Source of the DNA: an uncultured Eubacteriales bacterium
GTDB taxonomy: Bacteria; Bacillota; Clostridia; Oscillospirales; Acutalibacteraceae
DNA: 64,000 nt
Direction of reading: 5' to 3'
Assembly (NCBI GenBank): GCA_949292775.1
Contig: CASFBL010000005.1
Span: 1-64,000, forward strand
Below the pieces are notes generated by a model that was not told the origin of the DNA, did not search any database, and saw only the letters and a program-made list of their open reading frames with translations. Made by a program: the position numbers and the translations under genes. Positions within the stretch are counted from its first letter, which is position 1, and each line of letters starts with the position of its first letter. This document shows, one piece after another, positions 35,795-44,188 of this stretch.

Positions 35795-37350
35795 TCAATA
35801 TCTCTCCTTTTTGTGATTTTTATGATTCTGCGATAAATCGGTTCCAAACGACCGAAAATCTTTCTGTAAGCGCCGTGATACAAATCCATGTAGGTTTCGT
35901 GCTCTTTTTGGCGGGGACGGAACACATCGGTTTCGTGCACCATGTTTTTGATGGCTTCGTCGTAGCTTTCAAAAACACCTTTTGCTACAAACGCCACCAT
36001 GGAAGCGCCTATTGAGCACGCCTCGTGCGTCTGAATCCGCTTGACCGGCAGCCCGAATACATCAGCTGTGATTTGACAAACCACATCGCTTCTTGCGCCG
36101 CCGCCCGCGACAAACACTTCATCAATTTGAAGCCCCGAGCGCTTCTCCATAATCCGCATGGAGTGGAACAGCTCAAAGGTGATGCCCTCAATAATCGCAC
36201 GGTATAAATGGAAGTGCGTGTGATAATCGGCGAACCCAATCACCGCGCCGCGCGAAGTCGGGTTGATGATACCCGGCGTCCAGTAGGGCTGTAACAATAA
36301 TCCCTCACAGCCCGGCGGAAGTTTTTCTATGTATTTGTCTAATAGCTGTTCGGGCGAGCAGTGCTCTTCTTCAGCGTCCATGCGCTCCTGCGCGCCGAAT
36401 TCCTTGACAAACCACGAAAGCAGCCAGAAACCGCGGTAAATTTCAATTTCCGGGTTAAACATATCATTGATGACGGCAGGGTAGGCGGGCATGTGCTTTT
36501 GCGGTTCAAAATATTTTTTGACCGCCATTTGAATGGTCGCCGTTGTGCCGAAAGAAAGCGCGGCTTTGTTTGACTGTACAACAGAAAGCCCCAGCGTTTC
36601 ACAGCCCTTGTCAGACCCCGTGGCGAAAAGCGGCAGCCCCTCCGGCACGCCGGAGCGCTCGGAAAACGCCTTGGTGATGTGCCCTATTACCTCGCCGGAT
36701 TTCACAAGCCGGCAAAGCTTTTCGTTCGGCACATCGCAAATGCATTTCGTAAGGCTGCGGTTGGTTTTCCAAACGCGGTGTTTGTAATCAAACGGAATGT
36801 GTCCGACCATGTTCGCTTCCGAGTCCGCCAAAACGCCGGTCATTTTATAATTGAGATAGGTGGGCAGCATCACAAACTTGGCAGTCTTTTTCCAAAGGTC
36901 GGGCTGGTTTTGCCGAATCCAGTTGGAGGCGGTTGCCCGATATAAAATCTTTGTGGTGTCTTCCACCCCGGCGATTTTAAATATCCATTTTTTATAGAAG
37001 GGGAAGGGGTCGTCAAAATCAGCCTGGCGTTTGTCAAGCCAAAGAATAATGTCGCGAAGCGGCTGATTGTTTTCATCTAAACAAAGCACCGTGTCGCGGA
37101 TGACTGTGACCGTAACGCCGACAATGTCCGGGAGAACTTCTTGGTTGCGCGAGCAAACGGTCCGCCCGGCTTCACAGATGCGGTCATAATAAAAATCCGG
37201 TCGCTGTTCTGCCCAACCCGGCTTGCGGGAGTAATAAGGCTCGTCGTATTTGATTTGGCAAATATCTTGAAAACTGCCGTCCGGCTTTACCAAAAGACAA
37301 CGCGCGCTTTGTGTGCCGATGTCAAAGGTCAGCACAAGAGGTGTTCCCAT
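35791..37350 (-). CDS. FGGY-family carbohydrate kinase
   Basis: 519-residue sugar or polyol kinase. N-terminal phosphate site LTFDIGTQSARCLLV, catalytic-type Asp in WLDKRQADFD, ATGSDKGCETLGL, SFGTTATIQMAV, and the C-terminal ATP site VFVAGGGARSDVVCQITADV followed by RIQTHEACSIGASM. Closest in style to xylulokinase/glycerol kinase groups, but the substrate is not clear. ATG 37350 is favoured over TTG 37356 because AAGGGGGA sits 7 bases before it. It is flanked by redox genes of a GlpABC-like type. Confidence 0.87.
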   Translation of the reverse strand: MGTPLVLTFDIGTQSARCLLVKPDGSFQDICQIKYDEPYYSRKPGWAEQRPDFYYDRICEAGRTVCSRNQEVLPDIVGVTVTVIRDTVLCLDENNQPLRDIILWLDKRQADFDDPFPFYKKWIFKIAGVEDTTKILYRATASNWIRQNQPDLWKKTAKFVMLPTYLNYKMTGVLADSEANMVGHIPFDYKHRVWKTNRSLTKCICDVPNEKLCRLVKSGEVIGHITKAFSERSGVPEGLPLFATGSDKGCETLGLSVVQSNKAALSFGTTATIQMAVKKYFEPQKHMPAYPAVINDMFNPEIEIYRGFWLLSWFVKEFGAQERMDAEEEHCSPEQLLDKYIEKLPPGCEGLLLQPYWTPGIINPTSRGAVIGFADYHTHFHLYRAIIEGITFELFHSMRIMEKRSGLQIDEVFVAGGGARSDVVCQITADVFGLPVKRIQTHEACSIGASMVAFVAKGVFESYDEAIKNMVHETDVFRPRQKEHETYMDLYHGAYRKIFGRLEPIYRRIIKITKRRDIE

Positions 37351-37364
37351 AAGCAATTCCCCCT

Positions 37365-37730
37365 TTACGCTTTGGCTTCGCGAAGCAGGTCGCTCGTCGC
37401 AATAATATCTACGCCAAGCCCCAGCACATTCTCGATAATTACATCCCCGCGCCCGACACGCGAATCGACTTTAACCTCGTTGATTTCGTGCATCACATCA
37501 AAAATGCGGTCTTTCGGAATTTCTGCGGAAACCCGAACGGGAAGCACCGGCGCGTCTTTAAAAGTTGTTCGCACCGTGGTACAAATCGTGCGCGTGGGAT
37601 TAGTAAGCTCCGACTTTGCAAACTGCGCCCCGCGTTTACAGGCGTTTCCCGAAACCTTGGTTTCCTCGCCGTCTTTTTCCACCTGCATGGTGCACCCGCG
37701 CGGGCAGACAATACAAACCAGTTCACGCAT
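37365..37730 (-). CDS. DUF1667 protein (GlpB/C-like small redox partner)
   Basis: 121 residues. Begins ELVCIVCPRGCTMQVEKDG with a Cys-x2-Cys-x3-Cys pattern, then NACKRGAQFA: four cysteines that probably hold a cluster or zinc, as in the DUF1667 family. Members regularly lie next to a GlpA-like dehydrogenase and an NAD/FAD oxidoreductase, as here, in glycerol-3-phosphate oxidising sets. Overlaps the oxidoreductase gene by 8 bases. Confidence 0.85.
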   Translation of the reverse strand: MRELVCIVCPRGCTMQVEKDGEETKVSGNACKRGAQFAKSELTNPTRTICTTVRTTFKDAPVLPVRVSAEIPKDRIFDVMHEINEVKVDSRVGRGDVIIENVLGLGVDIIATSDLLREAKA

Positions 37731-38982
37731 TTTCCGTCACCTCGATATCCAGTTCCACTTTGGAAGTTTCCGTCAGCGGATATTTTGAAAAATCAATGAC
37801 CAGTTTTTCCATTTCCGGCGGACGCAGAAACGGATATTTTTTGGAAAGGACCGTTTCGCCGTCGATTTTCAAGTGCAGGGTGCATTTTTCTAAAATCTCA
37901 CGGCTTCGGAAATAGACAATTGTCTTTGAGTTGTCCTCGTTTAAATTTAAACATTGCGGCACGGCGTAAAGCAGCGCGCCGGAACTTTCCAACGGTACCA
38001 TTTTTCGTGCACTTGTCTTGTAGTGCGCGGCGTTTTCGCCGGCAAGCTCGCCGCTTTCTGAAACATAGTCCACCAAGTCGTTGACATGCAGCGCGTTTCC
38101 GCAGGAGAAAATTCCGTCCACAGTTGTCATCAGCTGTCCGTCACAGACAGGCCCTTTGGTTTTGGGGTCGAGCTTTACGCCGAGCGATTCGGCAAGTTCG
38201 TTTTCGGGGATAAGCCCCACAGAAAGAATCAGTGCGTCACATTCCACGATTTGCTCTGTCCCTGCAAGCGGGCGCATTTTGTTGTCCACCTCTGCAATTT
38301 CCACCGCCGTTAAGCGATCCGCGCCGAACACCTGCGTCACCGTGTGCGAAAGGTACAGCGGAATGTGGTAATCGTGCAAACACTGGTGAATGTTGCGCGT
38401 AAGCCCGGAGGGGGTGGGCTTCGCTTCATAAACCCCGACCACTTCAGCGCCCTCTAAAGTCAGGCGGCGCGCCATGATAAGCCCGATGTCGCCGCTGCCG
38501 AGAATCACGCATTTTTTGGTCGGCAGCTCGCCGAGCAGATTTGTAAAATGCTGTGCTGTTCCTGCCGTAAATACGCCCGAAGGTCTCGTGCCGTGAATAG
38601 ACACTTGCTTTGCGGTGCGTTCCCGGCAGCCGGTCGCAAGCACGAGCGACCGCGCTAAAACGGTTTCAACGCCATCACGGTTGACCAAAGCCACATGAAA
38701 GCCGTCTGATTTTTTCTCGATTCTAGTCACAAAGGTAAGCGTCAGCGCGTCGATATTGGCTTTGTGAAATTCATCTATAAACCGTTCGGCATATTCCGGC
38801 CCTGAAAGCTTTTCCTGAAACCGGACAAGACCGAACCCGTCGTGAATGCATTGCTTTAAAATGCCGCCGAGTCTTGCTTCGCGCTCCACAAGAAGCGTTT
38901 TTGCGCCGGCTTTGTCTGCGGAGATTGCCGCGGCAAGACCCGCCGGGCCGCCGCCGATAACAACTACATCATATGAAAGCAT
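37723..38982 (-). CDS. NAD(P)/FAD-dependent oxidoreductase (GlpA-operon type)
   Basis: 419 residues. FAD site VVVIGGGPAGLAAAISADKAG at the N terminus, LVLATGCRERT, NAD(P) site KKCVILGSGDIGLIMARRL (about 165) and FSCGNALHVNDLVDYVSE near 300, as in pyridine-nucleotide-disulfide-type enzymes that accompany GlpA. It would pass electrons from the dehydrogenase to NAD(P) or the reverse. Of two in-frame ATGs the second (38982) is chosen: AAAGGAG abuts the first at 38991. Confidence 0.87.
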   Translation of the reverse strand: MLSYDVVVIGGGPAGLAAAISADKAGAKTLLVEREARLGGILKQCIHDGFGLVRFQEKLSGPEYAERFIDEFHKANIDALTLTFVTRIEKKSDGFHVALVNRDGVETVLARSLVLATGCRERTAKQVSIHGTRPSGVFTAGTAQHFTNLLGELPTKKCVILGSGDIGLIMARRLTLEGAEVVGVYEAKPTPSGLTRNIHQCLHDYHIPLYLSHTVTQVFGADRLTAVEIAEVDNKMRPLAGTEQIVECDALILSVGLIPENELAESLGVKLDPKTKGPVCDGQLMTTVDGIFSCGNALHVNDLVDYVSESGELAGENAAHYKTSARKMVPLESSGALLYAVPQCLNLNEDNSKTIVYFRSREILEKCTLHLKIDGETVLSKKYPFLRPPEMEKLVIDFSKYPLTETSKVELDIEVTENA

Positions 38983-39002
38983 ATTGCGCATCTCCTTTCC
39001 GG

Positions 39003-40706
39003 TTATTTCGTTCTGCCGAAGGTGATGACGGAGTCTTCGGCAGATTTTTTCACTTCACTTAACGGAACGCCTAAAAAGTCTGCGATAATCTGCGTTACCA
39101 GCGGCGAGCAGAACCCGCCCTGGCACCGCCCCATACCGGGACGCACGCGTTTTTTTACGCCGTCCACCGTGGGCACGCAAATGGGGGAGCGCAGGGCGTC
39201 TAAAATTTCGCCTTTGCTGACTTCTTCACAGCGGCAGACGATGACACCGTAATCCGGGTTTTCCCGGATTTTCGCAGCGCGTTGCTCGTCTGTCATTTCC
39301 CGAAGTACCGGCACGCCTTGACGAATCGGGGAGAAGTCCTTGTTTTCTTCCACCGGTTTTTCTTTGGAAAGCGCGCGGACGGTCATGTCGGCAATATCCA
39401 GTGCTACTGCCGGCGCCGTCGTCAGCCCCGGCGACTGAATACCCGCGCAGTGTATCAGGTTTTTGGTTTTACGGCCGGGCTCAATGATGAAATCCTCTTC
39501 AAAGGTCGGCGCGCGCACACCTGTGAAATAGGTGATGATGTCGCGCTCGGAAAGCTTCGGCATCGTCTTTTTCTGCCGCTTGAAAACCGTTTCAATGCTT
39601 TCGCGGTGCGTTTCGGTGTTTTCCTTTTCATAGGTCTCAATCGCGTCGGGACCTACCAACAGGTTGTCGTGCACCGTGTGCAAAATGCCGCCGCCTTTTG
39701 AGTGCGCCTTGTTGGCGGCAAGCTCTTTAATGGAAGCAATGGAGTGCATGAAGGCACCCGCTTTTTTGTCCAAAATGGAATTGGTTCCGCGGCGCGGATG
39801 AATTGAGAAAAACCGGTCGCCCGCCATTTTGGCAATATCTTCGGCAAATACACCTGCGGCGTTGATGACAAGCCGCGGGTAAATCGTGCCGCGGTTGGTT
39901 TCGACGCTTTGAATTTCGCCCCCTGACACTTTCATGGAAACCACCGCTGTGTTGAGCGCCACTTCGGCGCCGTTCTGCACTGCGTTTTCCGCATAGGCAA
40001 TGGTCAGCCCATAGGGGCAGACACACCCCGAAGAGGGGTTGGAAATCGCAAATTTAAAATCCTTTGCAAAGTTTGGCTCGCGGCGTTTTAGCTCCGCACC
40101 GGAAATCAGCTTCGTGTCCGAAATGCCGTCGTGCTTTTTGCGATACAGGCAGTAAAGCGCGACCAACGGCTTTGCCCAGCCGGTATTAAAGCAGACATAC
40201 TGCCCAACGCGCTTAAAAGGCACATCCAGCTCTTTGCAGACTTGCTCATACATTTCATTGCCTTTTCTTATGTAATAGTGTTTTTTCGAGCCTTTGGAAA
40301 GGTCAATGCCTGGGTGGACTTCGCCGTCGTTGCGCCCCGAAGCCTGCAAAGCGAGATCGGCTTCCTTTTCGACCAAAAGCACATCTAACTTCCAGCGGGT
40401 AAGCTCCCGCGCAATGGTTACGCCGGAAATGCCGCCGCCGATGATGAGCACATCGGGTTTTCTGCCGTCAAGCGCCTTGTCGTGAATTTTCGGCATGCGC
40501 ATCGGCTGCTCTTTGACTTCGTCACATTTCAGGTCGTTGACCACATGCACCGTTCCGTATTTTTGCGCCGCCGTCTGACAAGCTTCAATCACTTCCTGCC
40601 AGGAATGCACATGTCCGGACAGCACAATACAGCCGCCTGAAAGCTTGGCGCGCACAGCGTCACCGAAGCGTGCAGACAGTTTTTTGTTGATCTTCTGTAA
40701 ATTCAC
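39003..40706 (-). CDS. GlpA-like FAD dehydrogenase with N-terminal BON-like domain
   Basis: 567 residues. The FAD core has VLIIGGGISGVTIARELTRW (about 86), NAAGVFAEDIAKMAG, and HPRRGTNSILDK as in glycerol-3-phosphate dehydrogenases; the C-terminal part is a BFD-like [2Fe-2S] domain with CRCEEVSKGEILDAL and GRCQGGFCSP. The first 65 residues are unusual: KLSGGCIVLSGHVHSW and YGTVHVVNDL follow the BON-domain pattern, which is not normally joined to GlpA. Promoter at 40763-40791. First gene of the operon and divergent from the TetR regulator. Substrate probably a phospho-polyol, not proven to be G3P. Confidence 0.86.
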   Translation of the reverse strand: MNLQKINKKLSARFGDAVRAKLSGGCIVLSGHVHSWQEVIEACQTAAQKYGTVHVVNDLKCDEVKEQPMRMPKIHDKALDGRKPDVLIIGGGISGVTIARELTRWKLDVLLVEKEADLALQASGRNDGEVHPGIDLSKGSKKHYYIRKGNEMYEQVCKELDVPFKRVGQYVCFNTGWAKPLVALYCLYRKKHDGISDTKLISGAELKRREPNFAKDFKFAISNPSSGCVCPYGLTIAYAENAVQNGAEVALNTAVVSMKVSGGEIQSVETNRGTIYPRLVINAAGVFAEDIAKMAGDRFFSIHPRRGTNSILDKKAGAFMHSIASIKELAANKAHSKGGGILHTVHDNLLVGPDAIETYEKENTETHRESIETVFKRQKKTMPKLSERDIITYFTGVRAPTFEEDFIIEPGRKTKNLIHCAGIQSPGLTTAPAVALDIADMTVRALSKEKPVEENKDFSPIRQGVPVLREMTDEQRAAKIRENPDYGVIVCRCEEVSKGEILDALRSPICVPTVDGVKKRVRPGMGRCQGGFCSPLVTQIIADFLGVPLSEVKKSAEDSVITFGRTK

Positions 40707-40729
40707 GCGGCATCCTTCCTTTCACTTAA

Positions 40730-40751
40730 AGTCGGCTAAATGACCGACTCG
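40730..40751. promoter_or_regulatory. candidate TetR operator before the oxidoreductase operon
   Basis: Inverted repeat AGTCGG-N8-CCGACT (40730-40749) and an overlapping palindromic core CGACTCG (40745-40751), placed just downstream of the minus-strand -10, where a repressor would block initiation. A related core, CGAGTCG, lies before the first GPH transporter. Confidence 0.55.
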
Positions 40752-40762
40752 CTACACTGGGA

Positions 40763-40791
40763 ATCATACTACATTCCAATCGCTTTGTCAA
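40763..40791 (-). promoter_or_regulatory. strong sigmaA promoter of the oxidoreductase operon
   Basis: On the minus strand TTGACA (40791-40786), 17-base spacer, TATGAT (40768-40763). Confidence 0.85.
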
Positions 40792-40859
40792 TACTATATA
40801 AAAATTCGGACGAGATAAAAATTTTTTTATAAAAATTATGCACTTTCCTCAAAAAAGAG

Positions 40860-40888
40860 TAGACAACCGAACCGGTAAATGCTAATAT
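40860..40888 (+). promoter_or_regulatory. candidate promoter of the TetR gene
   Basis: TAGACA (40860-40865), 17-base spacer, TAATAT (40883-40888), about 32 bases before the start codon. Confidence 0.5.
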
Positions 40889-40919
40889 AGTTAAAAACTG
40901 TATGTAAAAGGGGACGCTT

Positions 40920-41498
40920 ATGGCAGCGCCGAGAAAAGAAAATATCAAAGATATCGTGTTGAACGCGACCACTGCGCTTTTGGAAAACCATTCCTTTGCC
41001 GAAATTTCGCTTGCGGAAATTGCAAAAGCGGCAGGCATTTCCAAAGGCACGCTGTATTATCACTATAAAACCAAAGGGGAGATTTTCTTCGACCTTGCCG
41101 ACCGTTATCTTTGTACACAGTGGGATGATTTGATCCGCTGGACGGAAAACAAGGAAAAAGATACATCGATTCAACGGCTTGTGAAATATGTTATCGAGCG
41201 CAATACGGCTTTTGCGGGACTACGCCTGCATTTGTTAAGCGAGGCGCAAATCGGTGATGAAGCGCTGCGCGAAAAGCTTGTTAAGCGCTATGACGAATTC
41301 CAAAAGCTCATTAGCGAAAAGATTGCCGAGCGCACCGACCTGCCGGCAGATTTTCTCACTTGGCTTATATTGCTTGCTTCCGACGGCATCGTCGTGCAGG
41401 AGGTTCTTCGCAATGAAAAATTCGACAAAGAAGCGTTTATTGCGCAGGCGGCACAGTATTTAAAATTCTTCAACCGCCGGCAGGATAAGGAGATATAA
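40920..41498 (+). CDS. TetR-family transcriptional regulator
   Basis: 192 residues. N-terminal HTH (about 10-55): LAEIAKAAGISKGTLYYHYKTKGEIFFDL is the TetR signature. The rest is a helical ligand domain with no class-specific motif; the pocket ligand is unknown. ATG 40920 has AAGGGGAC upstream. It is divergent from the oxidoreductase operon and upstream of the transporter operon, both of which carry CGA(C/G)TCG cores, so it probably represses both until the imported substrate or its metabolite binds. Confidence 0.93.
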   Translation: MAAPRKENIKDIVLNATTALLENHSFAEISLAEIAKAAGISKGTLYYHYKTKGEIFFDLADRYLCTQWDDLIRWTENKEKDTSIQRLVKYVIERNTAFAGLRLHLLSEAQIGDEALREKLVKRYDEFQKLISEKIAERTDLPADFLTWLILLASDGIVVQEVLRNEKFDKEAFIAQAAQYLKFFNRRQDKEI

Positions 41499-41550
41499 CA
41501 ACTTTGCAGTGTGCGTAAGCAAAGGCAATCGGATTTATAGTAAAATAGTG

Positions 41551-41598
41551 AATATGCCGGATTGCTCATAAAGGCAGTCCGGCATATTTTTCTTTTTT
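41551..41598 (+). terminator. intrinsic terminator after the TetR gene
   Basis: AATATGCCGGATTGC (41551-41565) pairs with GCAGTCCGGCATATT (41574-41588, one mismatch), followed by TTTCTTTTTTC. Confidence 0.85.
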
Positions 41599-41660
41599 CT
41601 GTTGTTTTTGTTATACTACGCGGGAATATAAAGGAATTTTCTCAACAAGATGTCTGTTAT

Positions 41661-41683
41661 CTCGCTACATTAATAACGAGTCG
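41661..41683. promoter_or_regulatory. candidate TetR operator before the first GPH transporter
   Basis: CTCGCTACATTAATAACGAG (41661-41680) is an imperfect palindrome, and it runs into ATAACGAGTCGTTTT around the core CGAGTCG (41677-41683). The piece CTCGCTACA is shared with the other site at 40748-40756. Confidence 0.45.
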
Positions 41684-41724
41684 TTTTTTTATCTAATAAT
41701 TAAAAAAATAAACGATTTTTCCAG

Positions 41725-41753
41725 TTGCAACTCCCGAAAATGTGTGTTAGAAT
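41725..41753 (+). promoter_or_regulatory. sigmaA promoter of the first GPH transporter
   Basis: TTGCAA (41725-41730), 17-base spacer, TAGAAT (41748-41753) with an upstream TGT, an extended -10. Confidence 0.75.
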
Positions 41754-41788
41754 TCTAATATATTGTATAAAAAAGCGGGAGGAATACT

Positions 41789-44188
41789 ATGAATTTTGTG
41801 GAAAAAGCAAAAGACGGTGTCTCTAAGTTTAAAACTTACTGGAAAACGCCGCCTTTAGGCAAATATGTGGCTTACAAAGAGTCCATTTCGTACGGCATCG
41901 GCGGTATGGGCGTGCAGTTCGTAATCAATTTTGCTGCACTTATCGCGCTGTCTGCCACCAGCTTCCTCGTGGGCAATACCATCGGTATTAAGCCGATGCA
42001 TTTGCAATACATGAGTGTGATTTCCACATTTATCGGCTTTGCGATTACCATAGTTCGTTCATACATCATCGATAATTCCCGCTTAAAAATGGGCAAGTTC
42101 CGTCCGTGGCTCGCGCTTATGGGTGTGCCGACCGTGGTGCTTTCTGTCGCTTTTGTCTGGCTGCCGTATGAAACCATGGCTTACATGGAAAAGGCTGCCG
42201 CGGTCTTCATTTTCTATAACCTGTTGCAATGCTGTTATCCGTTCTTCCAAAATTCCTACACAGACCTTGCCAATGTTATTTCGCCCAACTCCCATGAGCG
42301 GACGGATATCATTTCGATTTCTTCCATAATTTATTCCATGGCGCCCACGCTTACCGGCATGTTTATTCCCATGCTTTCCAAGTTTACCGGCGGCTTGAAT
42401 AACATTATGACTTACCGCATTATCCACCCCATCGTGGCGATTGTCGGCTTGGTGCTTACATATATAGCTGTCTTTGGAACAAAAGAGCGCATCATCGTTG
42501 CCAAGACGCATGTTTCGCATTTTAAGTTCTCTGACGCATTCCGCGCCGTTGCAAAGAATAAGTATTTCTGGATTACATCCCTTGCCGGCTGGCTGGGCTT
42601 TTTGGAGGGTGCTGTCGGCGTTATCATCGGCTGGACATTTATTTACGGTTACCCGGAGCGCATGACGCTTTACGGTGTGGCGACAACGCTCATCGGTAAC
42701 GCCTCTTTGTGGGCAATGATTATTTGCCCGTTTGCCATTCGCACAATCGGCAAACGCAACTTGCTGATTTGGTGCAATTTCTGCAATATTTTCTTAATCG
42801 GTCTGCTTCTGCCCCTTTACAAAAACATTTATGCGCTGATCATTCTGTATTATCTCAACGGCTTTATTAACGCCTTCTCTATCGTATACAATCCCGGCAT
42901 CAATGCGGATATGCGCGATTATCAGCAGTATTTCACCGGCGAGCGCATTGACGGTATGTTCGGTGCAGTCGGCATCATCGGCAGCTTTATCGGTATGTTC
43001 ACCGGTATGGTTCTGCCGGCCATTTATCAGAACCTGGGCTTGCAGGACAATTACAATGTTCTGGAAGTTGCATCGTTCCGCGAAGACATGTTTGAAGTGC
43101 TGATTATTGCGGCGGTCATTGGTGCGTTCCTCAACATGGTTCCGTATTTCTTCTATGATTTGACAGAAGTCAAACAGCGCGGCATAGTAAAAGTTTTAAA
43201 GATTCGCGCCATGTTTGAAGATTACGGCAACGGCGCACTGAAAGATGAAGATTTGGTGGAGACCATTGACATCATCGATGAGGCGAACCGTCTGTATGAA
43301 TTCCGCCAGACTATGACAACCAAGGACGATGTGAAGAATGCGCACCATCTGCCTGAACGCACACCGGAAGAGCGCGAATTCAAAAAGGCAGAAATCAAAC
43401 GGCTTTCGGCTGCCTACAAAACCAGCGAACAAGAAGCGAAAAATAAAATCAAACAGACGCTTGCCGAAGCCAAAGCGCTGCCGAAAGTCACCAAAACAGA
43501 AAAGGCCGCCCGGCGGAAAGCCATCAAACAGGCAAAGCGTGACAACCGGGATTACAAACATCTGTTGGAAGATATTTCGGTCTGCGACTTTGTTGTCGAT
43601 GAAATGCATAAATATGAGACCCGCCGTATTCAGGCGCAGTATGACCGCTTTGCAAGGCTGCATGCCGTCGGGGTTTCTGCGGTTTATGCAGCGGATGCAT
43701 CTGTTCTGCGGGAAGCCAAAGCCATGCCGAAAGCGACGCATGAAGAAAGGGTGCTGCGCAGCGACGCAATTGCCTATGCGCGGCAGCTGCTTGGCTGTCA
43801 TAAAAATCTGTTGAAGTTCTATCCGGATTCTCTGGTTGAGCCGGATGAAACCGCGCTGGAAAAGGCAGAAGATATGCCGGAAAACACTTTCCGTGAGCGC
43901 GTGGAAAAGAAGAAAAAAATCAAAGCGCTGGTCAACGAAAAATCGCGCTATATCCGTTCAGTCAAAATTTTATTGGATGCAAAGCGCATGCTGACAGAAA
44001 AAGAAAACTTTGCACGGCTTGATGAGATTCGGGAAAAATATGTCGAGTCCAAAGCGCGTGCCGACGCGGCCTATGAACAGCGTAAGCAGGAGATTGAAGC
44101 GCTGGAAGAACAGCGAAAGGCCGATTTGGAACGCAGAAAACAGGAACGGCTCGCAAAGAAAGGAAAGGGAGGTGACCGGCATGAATAA
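41789..44188 (+). CDS. GPH-type sugar transporter with large repeat-bearing cytoplasmic tail
   Basis: 799 residues. Residues 1-465 form a 12-helix major-facilitator protein of the glycoside-pentoside-hexuronide group; DMRDYQQYFTGERIDGMFGAV is the typical GPH loop. From about 470 a charged helical tail of some 330 residues follows, far longer than in MelB or XynB-type carriers. The tail has four copies of an A-x-x-(L/M)-P-(E/K)-x-T-x-x-E-(K/R) motif at about residues 515, 560, 641 and 691 and ends in a Lys/Glu coiled coil. No EIIA domain is present. A paralogue lies at 45467. RBS GGGAGG at 41777. Substrate unknown; probably that of the adjacent kinase/oxidase operon. Confidence 0.82.
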   Translation: MNFVEKAKDGVSKFKTYWKTPPLGKYVAYKESISYGIGGMGVQFVINFAALIALSATSFLVGNTIGIKPMHLQYMSVISTFIGFAITIVRSYIIDNSRLKMGKFRPWLALMGVPTVVLSVAFVWLPYETMAYMEKAAAVFIFYNLLQCCYPFFQNSYTDLANVISPNSHERTDIISISSIIYSMAPTLTGMFIPMLSKFTGGLNNIMTYRIIHPIVAIVGLVLTYIAVFGTKERIIVAKTHVSHFKFSDAFRAVAKNKYFWITSLAGWLGFLEGAVGVIIGWTFIYGYPERMTLYGVATTLIGNASLWAMIICPFAIRTIGKRNLLIWCNFCNIFLIGLLLPLYKNIYALIILYYLNGFINAFSIVYNPGINADMRDYQQYFTGERIDGMFGAVGIIGSFIGMFTGMVLPAIYQNLGLQDNYNVLEVASFREDMFEVLIIAAVIGAFLNMVPYFFYDLTEVKQRGIVKVLKIRAMFEDYGNGALKDEDLVETIDIIDEANRLYEFRQTMTTKDDVKNAHHLPERTPEEREFKKAEIKRLSAAYKTSEQEAKNKIKQTLAEAKALPKVTKTEKAARRKAIKQAKRDNRDYKHLLEDISVCDFVVDEMHKYETRRIQAQYDRFARLHAVGVSAVYAADASVLREAKAMPKATHEERVLRSDAIAYARQLLGCHKNLLKFYPDSLVEPDETALEKAEDMPENTFRERVEKKKKIKALVNEKSRYIRSVKILLDAKRMLTEKENFARLDEIREKYVESKARADAAYEQRKQEIEALEEQRKADLERRKQERLAKKGKGGDRHE

